Assembly: GCF_013283875.1 (NCBI RefSeq)
Contig: NZ_CP054139.1
Span: 3,348,001 to 3,412,000 of the forward strand
Source of the DNA: Mucilaginibacter mali
GTDB lineage: Bacteria; Bacteroidota; Bacteroidia; Sphingobacteriales; Sphingobacteriaceae
Reading direction: 5' to 3'
Length of the DNA: 64,000 nt
The notes beneath the pieces are model-generated. The model worked only from the letters and a program-made list of their open reading frames with translations, did no database searches and was not told the DNA's origin. How positions within the stretch are numbered: the first letter of the stretch is position 1; every line of letters begins with the position of its first letter. Below are positions 24,040 through 33,692 of the stretch, one piece after another. The position numbers and the translations under genes were made by a program.

Positions 24040-24302
24040 TCCGATAAAAACACCTGAACCAACTCAAAAAAATCGAAAGCAGGCTGATACAGTCCCGCTT
24101 TCCTAATAACTCATCTAAATCGGCATCAACGAAAAAACCGCCTCATAATTGACTTATGAGACGGCCTCTTTCCTAATTATGATGATATGACGCTGATAAA
24201 CTAAAAAGGTTAAAATAAAAATTAAAAAATCTATTTAAATAACTATTCTACAGTTGTTTATTTTTCAGATCAGTATACACCAAACCGCTATATTTGATAA
24301 CA

Positions 24303-25286
24303 ATGATGATCCGGCCCAACGATTTAAAACAGGAACTGCCTAAAGAAGTGGGCAATGGCGAAATATCCACCACTACCAAGGTGTGGGAAATATTATCGGC
24401 AAGTTACGAGGGCAATTTATCACGTGTAAAGGAACTGGTTAATAAATGCCCTGGTTTGATCTATGCGCAGTACAACTATGCGCCGCCCATCCATTTCGCC
24501 GTGCGCGAGGGGCATACCGAAATGGTAAAATACCTGCTCGATAACGGCGCGCACGATCCATCCTATCGTTTTTACCCTTTCCTGGATAGTTTGCAAACCG
24601 TTGCCGATGACCGTGGATATAGCCACATTGTACAACTGCTTGATGAGTATGAGAACACCCCCGCGAAACACCGGTTTAAAGGCGACAATGGCCGCGTATT
24701 TTACAACCGCACCACGCTGCAAAATGAGTTTGAGCAGGCTGTAGATAAAAACAACCTTAACAGAACAGCGGCCATTTTAAAACAACACCCCGAATTTGCG
24801 CTGGACGAAAGTTATTTTTGGGGCGAGGGTATCCTCACCATGCCGGCCAAGAGAAACCATCGTGAAATGATAGACCTGCTAATGAGCCACGGCGCCAAAG
24901 TACCCGATATATTGAAGTGGACGCAATTTTATTATTTTGAGCGCTACGATGCGGCAAGCTATATAATGGCAAAAGGCATGAACCCCAATACCATGAGCTG
25001 GCAACATGTCTCCATTTTGCATGATATGGCGCAAAAAGGGTTTATTGACAAAGCTGAATTGTTAATTAGCCATGGTGCCGACCTTGACCTTATTGACGAA
25101 GCCTATCTTTCCACACCGCTGGGGCTGGCTGCCCGCTGGGGCCAAACAGAAATGGTGCAATATTTAATTGAGCATGGAGCCGATATTCGTAAAGCCGGCG
25201 CAATCTGGGCTACCCCATTAAATTGGGCGAAGAAAAAAGGACATGAGGAAATTGTGGCGTTATTAGAAAAGTCGATTCAAAATTAA
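24303..25286 (+). CDS. ankyrin repeat protein
   Basis: A protein of about 327 residues from ATG 24303 (a TTG three codons earlier would also open the frame). It contains at least five ankyrin units: APPIHFAVREGHTEMVKYLL near residue 58, a degenerate unit around DRGYSHIVQLLDEYE, MPAKRNHREMIDLLMSHGAK, VSILHDMAQKGFIDKAELLI and TPLGLAARWGQTEMVQYLIEHGA, then TPLNWAKKKGHEEIVALLEK. No signal peptide, so cytoplasmic protein binding is likely. It sits alone downstream of the insertion sequence. Confidence 0.85.
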   Translation: MMIRPNDLKQELPKEVGNGEISTTTKVWEILSASYEGNLSRVKELVNKCPGLIYAQYNYAPPIHFAVREGHTEMVKYLLDNGAHDPSYRFYPFLDSLQTVADDRGYSHIVQLLDEYENTPAKHRFKGDNGRVFYNRTTLQNEFEQAVDKNNLNRTAAILKQHPEFALDESYFWGEGILTMPAKRNHREMIDLLMSHGAKVPDILKWTQFYYFERYDAASYIMAKGMNPNTMSWQHVSILHDMAQKGFIDKAELLISHGADLDLIDEAYLSTPLGLAARWGQTEMVQYLIEHGADIRKAGAIWATPLNWAKKKGHEEIVALLEKSIQN

Positions 25287-25310
25287 TTGGTTATTCCACT
25301 GCAAACTTCC

Positions 25311-25937
25311 TCACCCCCCCATCGCGTATACCACAATATTCACCCCAAATTTGGTATTATCCTCGGCCAAAAAACGCTTGTTGCGAAAATCGTAATCCCA
25401 CTCGCAGCCGTAGTCTTTATTGCTATATAACACCCTTATGCGGCCTTTTATTTCAATGGCTTTCAGGTAGTCGTGTATCAGGTCATCGCCCCAGCCGTTC
25501 AGTTCAAAACTGGTATTGGGCGGGCCTTTCTCAAACTTAAAAAACGAACTATAAATAGGATGGCTATTGGGAATTTTCTTCAGCGCTGCCGGTCCGAACA
25601 ATGCTGCCATCTGCGCGTCGAATGATTTGGCGAAAAGCCCGTCGATATCGTGGTTACAATCATCAACAAATACAAAACCGCCATTTTCCACATACTTTTT
25701 AAAGTTCGCCCGTTCCTGCGCGTCAAACTGTACCAGCTTATGGCCGCTCAGGTAAAAAAAGGGGTAATTAAAAATATCCGGGCTGCTTAACGGCACCACT
25801 TTTTCTTTGGTATCGAAGGGGATGGTGGTATATTCCAGCAGCGAGTTGAGGATATTCGATGGCATCCGCTGATCGGTATCCCAATCGCCGGAGTGGTAGC
25901 TGAAGCGGGCAAATGTAAATTTGGGGCTAATAGGCAT
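25311..25937 (-). CDS. DUF4159 protein
   Basis: A 208-residue protein. FTFARFSYHSGDWDTDQRMP opens the domain, FNYPFFYLSGHKLVQFDAQE and YVENGGFVFVDDCNH form the ThuA/GATase-like central sheet, and GCEWDYDFRNKRFLAEDNTKF closes it. DUF4159 proteins resemble class I glutamine amidotransferase folds without the catalytic triad and are repeatedly found beside MoxR, DUF58 and BatA-like genes. It is divergent from the MoxR gene here with 192 bases between, so they may share a control region. No signal peptide is visible. Confidence 0.82.
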   Translation of the reverse strand: MPISPKFTFARFSYHSGDWDTDQRMPSNILNSLLEYTTIPFDTKEKVVPLSSPDIFNYPFFYLSGHKLVQFDAQERANFKKYVENGGFVFVDDCNHDIDGLFAKSFDAQMAALFGPAALKKIPNSHPIYSSFFKFEKGPPNTSFELNGWGDDLIHDYLKAIEIKGRIRVLYSNKDYGCEWDYDFRNKRFLAEDNTKFGVNIVVYAMGG

Positions 25938-25972
25938 CTGTTTCTAAAACCTTAAAAGTAGTATAATATTTT

Positions 25973-26077
25973 ATGCGGAAATCACTTTTGTTTGCCTGCC
26001 TTGTAATTTTCGCGATACTTTATTGGGCTTTTTACAAGGCCGGGTTTCTTTTATGTAAAAAGCGCCCTATATTGTGA
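25973..26077 (+). CDS. possible 34-residue membrane peptide
   Basis: An ATG-started frame codes MRKSLLFACLVIFAILYWAF followed by YKAGFLLCKKRPIL: a positive start, one membrane helix, and a basic tail with a cysteine. It lies between the divergent DUF4159 and MoxR genes, where no other gene is seen. No promoter was identified. It could be chance. Confidence 0.25.
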   Translation: MRKSLLFACLVIFAILYWAFYKAGFLLCKKRPIL

Positions 26078-26129
26078 TGTTGATCAAAAAACAACGCCGG
26101 ATACCAATACCGGCACACAAATATTAACT

Positions 26130-27131
26130 ATGACTGCCGAACTGACGGAAAAAGATATTAAGACCCTGCTGGATAAACTGCCGCAGCTAAAAAACGAAAT
26201 ACAAAAAGTAATAGTTGGACAGGATCATATCCTCGACGAACTGCTGGTAGCTTTCCTGGCCGGCGGGCATTGCCTGCTGGAGGGTGTACCCGGACTGGCC
26301 AAAACGCTGATCGTAAAAACCATGTCGCAGGCGCTAAAGCTGTCGTTCAGGCGTATCCAGTTCACCCCCGACCTAATGCCGACCGACATTATCGGCACTG
26401 AGATATTGGAAGAAGATCATTCCACCGGCAAGCGTTTCTTTAAATTTAACAAAGGGCCGCTGTTCGCCAACATTGTACTGGCCGACGAGATCAACCGTAC
26501 ACCGCCCAAAACACAGTCGGCTTTGTTAGAGGCTATGCAGGAGTTTGAGGTAACCTACGGCGGGCAAACCTATCCGCTGGATAAGCCTTTCTTTATACTG
26601 GCTACCCAAAACCCCATCGAACAGGCGGGCACCTATCCCCTGCCTGAGGCACAGCTTGACCGTTTCCTGTTACTGATAAAAATAGGCTACCCTACCGACC
26701 AGGAAGAGTTCGACATATTGAGCCGTACCACCGGCACAAAAAAGGCCGATGTAAAAGCGGTCATATCCGCCGGGGAGATACAGCAGGCACAGGCACTGGT
26801 AAGGCAGGTAAATATTAACGAAGACCTGGTGCGCTACGTAAGCCAGATCATCCGCGCCACACGGCCAGATAGCACTACTGTACCTTATGTAAAAGAATGG
26901 GTGCGCTGGGGGGCTGGTCCGCGGGCGGGACAGGCATTGATACTTACCGCCAAAGCACGGGCGCTGCTGAAAGGCCGCTACGCCGTACTACCAGAAGACA
27001 TCCATGCTATGGCCACACCCGTGCTGCGCCATCGTATACTGATGAACTTTAAAGCCGAAGCCGAGAACATCACATCAGACAGGGTTACGGAGGAATTGAT
27101 AAAAGTTATTGAACGACCGAAGACCTTGTAA
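26130..27131 (+). CDS. MoxR-family AAA+ ATPase
   Basis: A 333-residue ATPase. Walker A is GVPGLAKT (residues 52-59), the Walker B region is IVLADEINRTPPKTQ, sensor 1 is ILATQNP, and EQAGTYPLPEAQLDRFLL is the MoxR signature. MoxR proteins act as chaperones that insert cofactors or activate VWA/DUF58 partners. This one leads a plus-strand operon with DUF58, BatA-like and two large membrane proteins, the standard neighbourhood. Confidence 0.95.
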   Translation: MTAELTEKDIKTLLDKLPQLKNEIQKVIVGQDHILDELLVAFLAGGHCLLEGVPGLAKTLIVKTMSQALKLSFRRIQFTPDLMPTDIIGTEILEEDHSTGKRFFKFNKGPLFANIVLADEINRTPPKTQSALLEAMQEFEVTYGGQTYPLDKPFFILATQNPIEQAGTYPLPEAQLDRFLLLIKIGYPTDQEEFDILSRTTGTKKADVKAVISAGEIQQAQALVRQVNINEDLVRYVSQIIRATRPDSTTVPYVKEWVRWGAGPRAGQALILTAKARALLKGRYAVLPEDIHAMATPVLRHRILMNFKAEAENITSDRVTEELIKVIERPKTL

Positions 27132-27212
27132 TGTGCAAATATGCAGATGTGCGTATGTGCAAATGCCTGTACTGTTTCCATCTGCATATTTGCATATCCG
27201 CACATTTGCACA
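27132..27212. repeat. palindromic repeat family G (TGTGCAAATATGCAG)
   Basis: TGTGCAAATATGCAG at the left and TGCAAATGTGC-type complement at the right make a long imperfect hairpin that fills the spacer between the MoxR and DUF58 genes. Within it ATGTGCAAATG and its complement recur. It does not look like a terminator and lies inside an operon. Confidence 0.75.
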
Positions 27213-27229
27213 TAAATAGCCACTAAGTA

Positions 27230-28099
27230 ATGTTGGATCCCAAAGTACTCACCACCATAAAAGATTTGCCCCTGCTGGCGAAAACGGTTGTTGATGGCTT
27301 TATGAACGGGTTTAACAAAAGCACGGTAAAAGGCCCCGGACTGGAGTTTAGCCAATACCGCAGCTACCAACCAGGCGACGACCTGCGCTGGCTGGATTGG
27401 CGCATGTTCGCCCGGTCGGACAGATATTATATTCGCGAATCGGAGATAGAGACCAGCATATCTGTGCGTTTTTTGGTTGATGCCAGCGCCAGTATGGATC
27501 ACGAAGATAACGGCATAAAAAAGATAGACTATGCCCGTTACCTTACCGCGTCGCTGGCCTATCTGGCCAATTTACAGGGCGATGCCGTGGGGCTTTACGT
27601 TTTCCAAAATGGCGGCTTGTTCTCGCTGGCCTCGCGGGCAGATCCGCAGCATTTAAAGCGGCTGTATTACCAATTAGAGCAAGTAAAACCAGCGGGCAAG
27701 TTTACGCAGCCCGTGCATTACAAAGAACTATTCACGGGCGCGAACCGCAAGGAACTACTGATCTTCATCACCGATATGTACCAGCAGGACGGTGAGATCA
27801 GTAAACTATTAGACTCGCTGGCGGCGCTGAAACACGAGGTAATTGTTTTCCAGGTGATGGGACAAAACGAGCTCGATCTGGACTTTAAAGGGTTCAGCAC
27901 ACTGGAAGACCTGGAGACCGGCGAAACGATACAGATCAGTCCGCAACAGGCGCAGGCCTACAAACAGAATTTACAGCAACACCTGGCCGGTATCCGCATG
28001 GAACTGCTGGGCAAGCACATCGTTCACCGCATCATCAGCACCGCCGAGCCACTGGATAAGGCCCTGCGTGATTTTTTGGTGCAAAGGAATAAAAGCTGA
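27230..28099 (+). CDS. DUF58 domain protein
   Basis: A 289-residue protein with the DUF58 core GDDLRWLDWRMFARSDRYYI near residues 50-70, followed by a VWA-like region: FLVDASASMDH holds a DxSxS metal-binding motif, and LLIFITDMYQQDG a later acidic position. DUF58 proteins are the usual direct partner of MoxR ATPases. No membrane helix is present. It lies second in the operon, after a repeat-filled 98-base gap. Confidence 0.9.
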   Translation: MLDPKVLTTIKDLPLLAKTVVDGFMNGFNKSTVKGPGLEFSQYRSYQPGDDLRWLDWRMFARSDRYYIRESEIETSISVRFLVDASASMDHEDNGIKKIDYARYLTASLAYLANLQGDAVGLYVFQNGGLFSLASRADPQHLKRLYYQLEQVKPAGKFTQPVHYKELFTGANRKELLIFITDMYQQDGEISKLLDSLAALKHEVIVFQVMGQNELDLDFKGFSTLEDLETGETIQISPQQAQAYKQNLQQHLAGIRMELLGKHIVHRIISTAEPLDKALRDFLVQRNKS

Positions 28100-28124
28100 A
28101 AGCCAAAGGCTTTCTTTAACACAA

Positions 28125-28208
28125 TTTGTCATTTCGACTAACGGGAGAAATCTTATACGTGCGATAAGCATGGCGTAGAAGATTTCTCTCTACGTTCGAA
28201 ATGACAAA
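28125..28208. repeat. palindromic repeat family H (TTTGTCATTTCGA)
   Basis: TTTGTCATTTCGA at 28125-28137 and TTCGAAATGACAAA at 28195-28208 are inverted complements, and AGAAATCTT / AAGATTTCT pair inside. The hairpin lies between the DUF58 and BatA-like genes, within the operon. Confidence 0.82.
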
Positions 28209-28234
28209 AAAATTTAAGACTAAAAACTTAGAAC

Positions 28235-29725
28235 TTGCTACTTACCTCCCCCATATGGTTACTGGCACTGGCTGCTATCAGCATCCCGGTGGCGATACAC
28301 CTGTGGAATATCCGTCCGGGCAAAACGCTGAAGGTGGGCAGTATCAGTTTATTCACCGAATCATCGCCAAAAAGCAGCCGCAGCTTTAAGTTGATGGATA
28401 TTTTGCTGCTGATCTTACGCTGCCTGATGTTGGCGCTCCTGGCATTAATACTGGCTGTGCCCTTTTGGCAACAGCATCTTAAAGCCGGGAAAGCTAAAGG
28501 TTGGATATTAATACCGGAGGTAAACCTGTTGCAAACTTACAAATACTTTCAACCGCGCATAGACTCATTAACCAAAGCAGGTTACGAGTTTCATTACTTC
28601 AGGCAGGATCTTAAAAAAGAAAGTCTAACCGAACTGGTAAAAACCCGCCCCGATTCGATAGCTTTACAGGATAGTCTAAATTACTGGCAACTATGCCGTG
28701 CATTGAGCAGTAAAATCCCCGCTGCCTTACCAGTGGAATTGTTCACTACAAATACCATCAACCATTTTACAGGTGCCAAACCACAAACCAACCTGCATGT
28801 CATCTGGCATACTTATACCCCTGCCGATTCCGTCCGCACCTGGCCTGCCGCGGCCTGGTTAACCGCGAACGGTTCGATCCGGGTGATGCAGGGCACATCT
28901 GCTCCATCGGGCACTAATTACCAGTACATCGATATTAAAAACGGGGGGCAAAACGGTTCGACCTACCAAGCGAGTGTTGAGCATGGGGTACCGGTTATAA
29001 GTTCAAAAGATAAAAAAATAAGCGTTGATACGACAACCCAACATATCACTATCTATACCGATAAAAACACCACGGATGCCGCTTATTTAAAAGCCGCACT
29101 GAATGCCGTTGCGCAACTAACCCAGCGTAAGACCATCATCAAACAATATTCATCAGTACAAAACATACCGACGGAACAAGACTGGCTGTTCTGGTTATCA
29201 GAACAACCTATAGGGCAAACCTTAGTACATCAGGCCCAAAATGTCTTCCGTTACAAAGCGGGTAAAATAGCAGGGATCGATTCGTGGATAAGCAACGCTG
29301 ATAGCTATGCACTATCGCAAGGAGAGGTTAAGATACCGCTGTATAAAACTATCGATACGAAACCCGTGGGCGATGTTATTTGGGCGGATGGTTTCGGCAA
29401 GGCTGTTCTAAGTAAAGATGCAGGAACCTATCATTTCTACAGCCGCTTCAACCCCGCATGGAACGACCTGGTGTGGAACGATGCTTTCCCCAAATGGCTG
29501 ATGGCTTTAACCCAGTCAGCATTAACGCTGAACGCTAAGTACGAACACCGGGCTATCAGCACCGAACAACTGCAACCTACTTATGTAGCTGATAACGAAA
29601 ACACCGCGGATACATCAACGCAAAATACATCGTTGGCCAATTACCTGTGGTTATTATTGGCGATCACGTTCATGGCCGAACGCTGGCTGGCCACGCAAAT
29701 TAAAACCACCTTAACCAATGGCTGA
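28235..29725 (+). CDS. BatA-domain membrane protein
   Basis: A 496-residue protein starting at TTG 28235; a stop codon (TAG 28229-28231) two codons upstream leaves no other start. SPIWLLALAAISIPVAIHLW and IRPGKTLKVGSISLF are the Bacteroidota BatA N-terminal helix and first strand, and a second helix lies at about 55-75. The middle and C-terminal region is periplasmic until a last helix at about 470-485. There is no VWA domain. Function in this branch is unknown; it likely anchors the MoxR/DUF58 machinery at the membrane. Confidence 0.82.
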   Translation: MLLTSPIWLLALAAISIPVAIHLWNIRPGKTLKVGSISLFTESSPKSSRSFKLMDILLLILRCLMLALLALILAVPFWQQHLKAGKAKGWILIPEVNLLQTYKYFQPRIDSLTKAGYEFHYFRQDLKKESLTELVKTRPDSIALQDSLNYWQLCRALSSKIPAALPVELFTTNTINHFTGAKPQTNLHVIWHTYTPADSVRTWPAAAWLTANGSIRVMQGTSAPSGTNYQYIDIKNGGQNGSTYQASVEHGVPVISSKDKKISVDTTTQHITIYTDKNTTDAAYLKAALNAVAQLTQRKTIIKQYSSVQNIPTEQDWLFWLSEQPIGQTLVHQAQNVFRYKAGKIAGIDSWISNADSYALSQGEVKIPLYKTIDTKPVGDVIWADGFGKAVLSKDAGTYHFYSRFNPAWNDLVWNDAFPKWLMALTQSALTLNAKYEHRAISTEQLQPTYVADNENTADTSTQNTSLANYLWLLLAITFMAERWLATQIKTTLTNG

Positions 29726-31844
29726 TATGAAAGGTAGCGATAAGATATACAGCCTGAGGCGATGGTGGATCATCTGCCAGGTAGCAGCCGACCTGATGCT
29801 ATCCATAACCATTACCTTGCTGGTATTAATAGGCTTATACTTTATTAACGCCCTGCATTTCATGTTTAGCACTCCCCTTTTTATGGGGGCTATTATACTG
29901 ACGATCACTTTCGGGGCTTTTCTTTTTGTCCGTAAACCATGGCAGATCACCGCGTTTACGGTTTCAGGCTTTTTGAACCGAAGCTATCCCGGGTTAGAAG
30001 AAAGCGCCGAATTAGTGCTCAAGCCATCCGGTGAACTTACTTTATTACAGAACCTACAGGTAAACCGGGTTGAAGTGGCATTAGCGCATGTACCTGCTCT
30101 ACCCAAAGCATTTTTCAAACGGCTAATTATAGCGGCGTGCTGCCTTTTGGTGGCCTGCATTTTAGCAAATTTTGCCAACAAAGCGGAAGTGGTAATGCAC
30201 GTAACGGGTGATAATCTCCTTACACCGCTTCCTAAAAAAGAGAAAGTACTGCCGCAGGTAGACAATATAGAACTGACCATCGCACCGCCCGCCTACACCA
30301 ACAAACCCAAACGCGAACAGGATAAGTTCACCATCCTGGCCGAGGAGGGTTCGGTAGTGAACTGGATCATCCGCACCAATATCGCCGTAAAAAAACTAAG
30401 TCTGCTGTTTAACGACCGTGAGGCACTAAGCCTTAAACCCAATGTAGAAGGTACCGAATGGACAGCCCAAAAAGCCATAGACAAGCCCGGCTTTTACCAG
30501 GTGAATATCGATGACAAACTATCTGACCTGTATCAAATTGAAGTTATTAAGGATAATGCCCCGCAGATACATATTAAAACGCCTAAGCAGTATACCTATA
30601 TAGATGCCGGCGAAAAACCGCAGGTAACATTGACCACCAATATCACCGACGACTACGGCATTAGCAGCGCGCAGATACTGGCTACTGTGGCCAAAGGCAG
30701 CGGCGAAGGCGTAAAATTTAAGGAATATAAGATACCTTTTGGCGAGGCGTTCATGGCGCACAGCAGCAGCTATAATTTGCAGCACATGTTCGATCTTCCT
30801 AAGCTGGATATGGAACCCGGCGACGAACTTTATTTTTATATTGAAGCGCAAGACAATCATCAGCAAAAAAGCCGTACCGATGTGTATACAGTTACCATAC
30901 AGGATACCGCCGCGCTGCTGAGTATGGACGGCATCGTTAACGGCAGCAACCTAAAGCCCGAATATTTCCGCAGCCAGCGGCAAATTATTATGGATACCGA
31001 GAAGTTGCTGAAAGGCCGCGACAGCCTGAGCAAGGAGAAATTTAACGAGACCAGCAACGAGATAGGCGCCGACCAGAAAATGCTGCGCCTGCGTTATGGC
31101 AAGTTTTTGGGTGAGGAAGAGGAATCAAACGTGGGCGGACTGTCCGAAAATGATGAACTGGCCAAGGCAGAAAATTTCAGCAACGCTAAAATGCTGTTGG
31201 ACGCTTATACCGATAAACACGACAATGCCGAGGATGCCACCTTTTTTGAGCCGGGCATTAAGGCCCAGCTAAAAGCCACCCTTACCGAAATGTGGAACGC
31301 CGAACTGCGCCTGCGCATGTACAAACCACAGGACGCGCTACCATTCGAATACAAAGCGCTGCGACTACTAAAAGACCTGCAGCAAAAGTCGCGTAGTTAT
31401 GTGGCCAAAACATCGTACAAACCCAGTCCGCTAAAGATGGAGAAACGCCTCTCGGGCGACCTGGATAAGATCATCCAGCCAAGCAACAGGCAAGAAATGA
31501 AGCCGGGTACTGACCAGTTCGAGACGCTGAAGAACGCCGTGCAATTACTGGAACAGATCAGGCTAAGCCGTACAATTGCCCCTGCCGAGCGCCATAACCT
31601 GCAACTGGCCAGGCAGCAACTCAGCGTAAAAGCATCGGCACAGCCGGGCGTGTACTTATCGGCGGTGAGTGCCATGAACCGCATATTATCAGATAAACAA
31701 CCTGTGCTGTCGGATATCGACATGGTAGAGCGGGCCATACAAAGAACATTGCCACAAAGCGCCCGTGTGCCGCAAAGTCAAACTACCCTGCCCGATATGG
31801 GGTTGGCGCAACATTATTACCAAAATCTTAAAAACAAACCATGA
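29718..31844 (+). CDS. large DUF4175-like membrane protein
   Basis: A 708-residue protein whose start overlaps the previous stop by eight bases (a second ATG three codons later is also possible). Three N-terminal helices lie at about 20-45, 53-72 and 134-158. A long extracytoplasmic part follows with beta-rich stretches (IELTIAPPAYTNKPKREQD, ITDDYGISSAQI, FYIEAQDNHQQKS) and a coiled, helical C-terminal half (from RSQRQIIMDTEKLLKGRD). The layout agrees with DUF4175-like proteins seen in MoxR/BatA operons. No catalytic motif is visible. Confidence 0.72.
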   Translation: MADMKGSDKIYSLRRWWIICQVAADLMLSITITLLVLIGLYFINALHFMFSTPLFMGAIILTITFGAFLFVRKPWQITAFTVSGFLNRSYPGLEESAELVLKPSGELTLLQNLQVNRVEVALAHVPALPKAFFKRLIIAACCLLVACILANFANKAEVVMHVTGDNLLTPLPKKEKVLPQVDNIELTIAPPAYTNKPKREQDKFTILAEEGSVVNWIIRTNIAVKKLSLLFNDREALSLKPNVEGTEWTAQKAIDKPGFYQVNIDDKLSDLYQIEVIKDNAPQIHIKTPKQYTYIDAGEKPQVTLTTNITDDYGISSAQILATVAKGSGEGVKFKEYKIPFGEAFMAHSSSYNLQHMFDLPKLDMEPGDELYFYIEAQDNHQQKSRTDVYTVTIQDTAALLSMDGIVNGSNLKPEYFRSQRQIIMDTEKLLKGRDSLSKEKFNETSNEIGADQKMLRLRYGKFLGEEEESNVGGLSENDELAKAENFSNAKMLLDAYTDKHDNAEDATFFEPGIKAQLKATLTEMWNAELRLRMYKPQDALPFEYKALRLLKDLQQKSRSYVAKTSYKPSPLKMEKRLSGDLDKIIQPSNRQEMKPGTDQFETLKNAVQLLEQIRLSRTIAPAERHNLQLARQQLSVKASAQPGVYLSAVSAMNRILSDKQPVLSDIDMVERAIQRTLPQSARVPQSQTTLPDMGLAQHYYQNLKNKP

Positions 31845-33622
31845 CCTGGAATATAGCAGTGATAATAATTGGTTTGTTAATGGCCGCCTTCGCGGCCTGG
31901 CGCGAGTATCAGCGGGTTAATAAAGCGCATATATTCTGGCGGATGATAGCAGCTATAGTTGCCCCCATCAGTTTGGTATGTGTGGTTTTACCACTCAGCT
32001 ATTCAACAACCGTTACAAGCAGCGCCGGCGCAGGTAAAATATTATTGACCGATGGTTTCAATACTGATAGCTTAAGCAAGAACGACCGCGTTTTTACGCT
32101 TGATAAAACCATCCATCAGCAATACCCAAAAGCCAAGTTACTGGATGATGTGCAGGATTTATTTGCGGATAGTGCGCATATCAGTCCAGTACATATATAC
32201 GGTCACGGTTTAAGTACAGATGAACTAAAGCAGTTATCGGGCAGGCCCGTTATCTTTCATCCCTCTACTATTTCCGATGGTTTTACGTCGGTGAGCTGGA
32301 CAGACCACGTAAAAACGGGGCAACAGTTCCGTGTACAGGGAGCATATAAAAACACATCAACCAAAACATTTGACCTTGTTTTAAAAGGCCTGAATACCAC
32401 TTTAGATTCGATTCGAGTCTCAGCGGGATCACAGCCCCCATTCGCACTTAAAACTACGCCCAAAAATGCGGGGCGGGCCGTTTACAGTTTGATCGCGCTG
32501 AACGGGAAGGATACGCTGCAACAGGAAAACATGCCTGTCATCATAAATAAAGCCCAACCACTGAAAGTGCTGATGCTTTCATCATCCCCCGATTTTGAAA
32601 CCAAGTTTTTAAAAGACTGGCTGGGTGCCAATGGCTACAGCGTGGCATCGCGCTCGGCTATTACCAAAGGCAAAACCGGGCAGGAATTTATCAATACCGA
32701 ACAGGCAGACCTTTCGCATATCAATACCACCTTGCTGAGCAAATTCGATGTGGTAGTTGGCGACCTATCATCGTTCAAAAAATTAAGCGTGTCCGAAAAT
32801 TCGGCCTTGCACGAACAGGTTTCGCAAAAAGGCCTGGGGCTAATTGTAAGGGCCGATAGCAGCGATAAAAAAACAACCTGGCTGCAGGATGGCTTCGCGC
32901 TGAATTACCAGGCTGGTAAACAGGCTGCTTTATCAACCGTAACTATTCAGGGCGCGGGCAAAACCGCTAAACTAAACATCGACCCAATTGATATCGCCCC
33001 GCAAAATAATATGCAGGCTTTAGTTAGCGATGAACGTGGGCATACGCTATCCGGCATTACCATTAACGGGGCGGGGAAAGTGCTTTTTACCACCATTAAT
33101 AATACTTACAGCTGGATGCTGTCGGGTAATAAGTCGGACTATACCGCTTTATGGTCGCTACTGATAGACAAGGCAGCGCGCAGAGTACCTGCTACAGAAA
33201 ACTGGTCGGTAGCGCAGGGCATAGCAGGTGTAAATGAACCTGTGCAACTGATAAGCGAAAGCGGGAGTATTGCTGGTGCGGCAAAGATCAACGGTTTGGT
33301 TGCGTACCCGGCGCGGGATGCCGGTATCTTATTCAAACAAACGTTTACTTACTGGCCTGCTAATTATGGCTGGCAGCAGGTTACCGGTTACAATGATTCA
33401 AGCTTTTGGTGGTATGCATGGAAGGATAGTGAATGGAAAACCATGGCCGCGGCCAATAAAACGATGCTGACCGCAAAATATGCCAAAGCTAACCCGGTCG
33501 AAAGCATCGTAACAAAACAAATACGGCAAAAAACCAATGCCGCCGTGCCCAAAATATATTTTTATATCCTATTTTTAGTGGCGGCAACATTCCTTTGGGC
33601 CGAAAGCAAGTTCTTCAGCTAA
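31841..33622 (+). CDS. large membrane protein with GATase-like periplasmic domain
   Basis: A 593-residue protein overlapping the previous gene by four bases (ATGA). Helices at about 4-20 and 33-52 near the N-terminus and a last helix KIYFYILFLVAATFLWAE bracket a periplasmic region. Its middle (PLKVLMLSSSPDFETKFLKD, KFDVVVGDLSSF, LHEQVSQKGLGLIV) resembles the class I glutamine-amidotransferase-like sheet found in BatA-linked proteins, without the catalytic cysteine. It ends the first block of the operon; tldD follows after 70 bases. Function unknown. Confidence 0.7.
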   Translation: MTWNIAVIIIGLLMAAFAAWREYQRVNKAHIFWRMIAAIVAPISLVCVVLPLSYSTTVTSSAGAGKILLTDGFNTDSLSKNDRVFTLDKTIHQQYPKAKLLDDVQDLFADSAHISPVHIYGHGLSTDELKQLSGRPVIFHPSTISDGFTSVSWTDHVKTGQQFRVQGAYKNTSTKTFDLVLKGLNTTLDSIRVSAGSQPPFALKTTPKNAGRAVYSLIALNGKDTLQQENMPVIINKAQPLKVLMLSSSPDFETKFLKDWLGANGYSVASRSAITKGKTGQEFINTEQADLSHINTTLLSKFDVVVGDLSSFKKLSVSENSALHEQVSQKGLGLIVRADSSDKKTTWLQDGFALNYQAGKQAALSTVTIQGAGKTAKLNIDPIDIAPQNNMQALVSDERGHTLSGITINGAGKVLFTTINNTYSWMLSGNKSDYTALWSLLIDKAARRVPATENWSVAQGIAGVNEPVQLISESGSIAGAAKINGLVAYPARDAGILFKQTFTYWPANYGWQQVTGYNDSSFWWYAWKDSEWKTMAAANKTMLTAKYAKANPVESIVTKQIRQKTNAAVPKIYFYILFLVAATFLWAESKFFS

Positions 33623-33678
33623 AACGATCGGCAACGATCATATCGTTATAAAAACTAAACTAAAACCAAACAAACAAA

Positions 33679-33685
33679 AAGGAGG
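33679..33685 (+). promoter_or_regulatory. strong Shine-Dalgarno AAGGAGG before tldD
   Basis: A full AAGGAGG lies seven bases before the TTG start of tldD. Such sequences are rare in this window, where starts lack Shine-Dalgarno motifs. It supports TTG as the start and suggests strong initiation. Confidence 0.7.
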
Positions 33686-33692
33686 AAAAACC

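Larger units (their letters stand above)
22431..24170 (+). mobile_element. intact IS1182-family insertion sequence
   Basis: The element spans about 1740 bases. The ends are inverted repeats of 18 bases with two differences: AAGAGGCTGTCTCAAAAG at 22431-22448 and, as inverted complement, AAGAGGCCGTCTCATAAG at 24153-24170. Each end also contains its own inner palindrome (AGAGGCTG...CAGCCTCT on the left, CCGCCTCATAA...TTATGAGACGG on the right). No target duplication is obvious in the flanks (ACAC and TCCT). The transposase is uninterrupted, so the copy may be active. Confidence 0.85.

Noticed and set aside
28201..28389. A short frame starting in the family H repeat
   Set aside because: It begins inside a repeat and runs in another frame of the BatA-like gene. 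The BatA-like frame from TTG 28235 has family-typical sequence.
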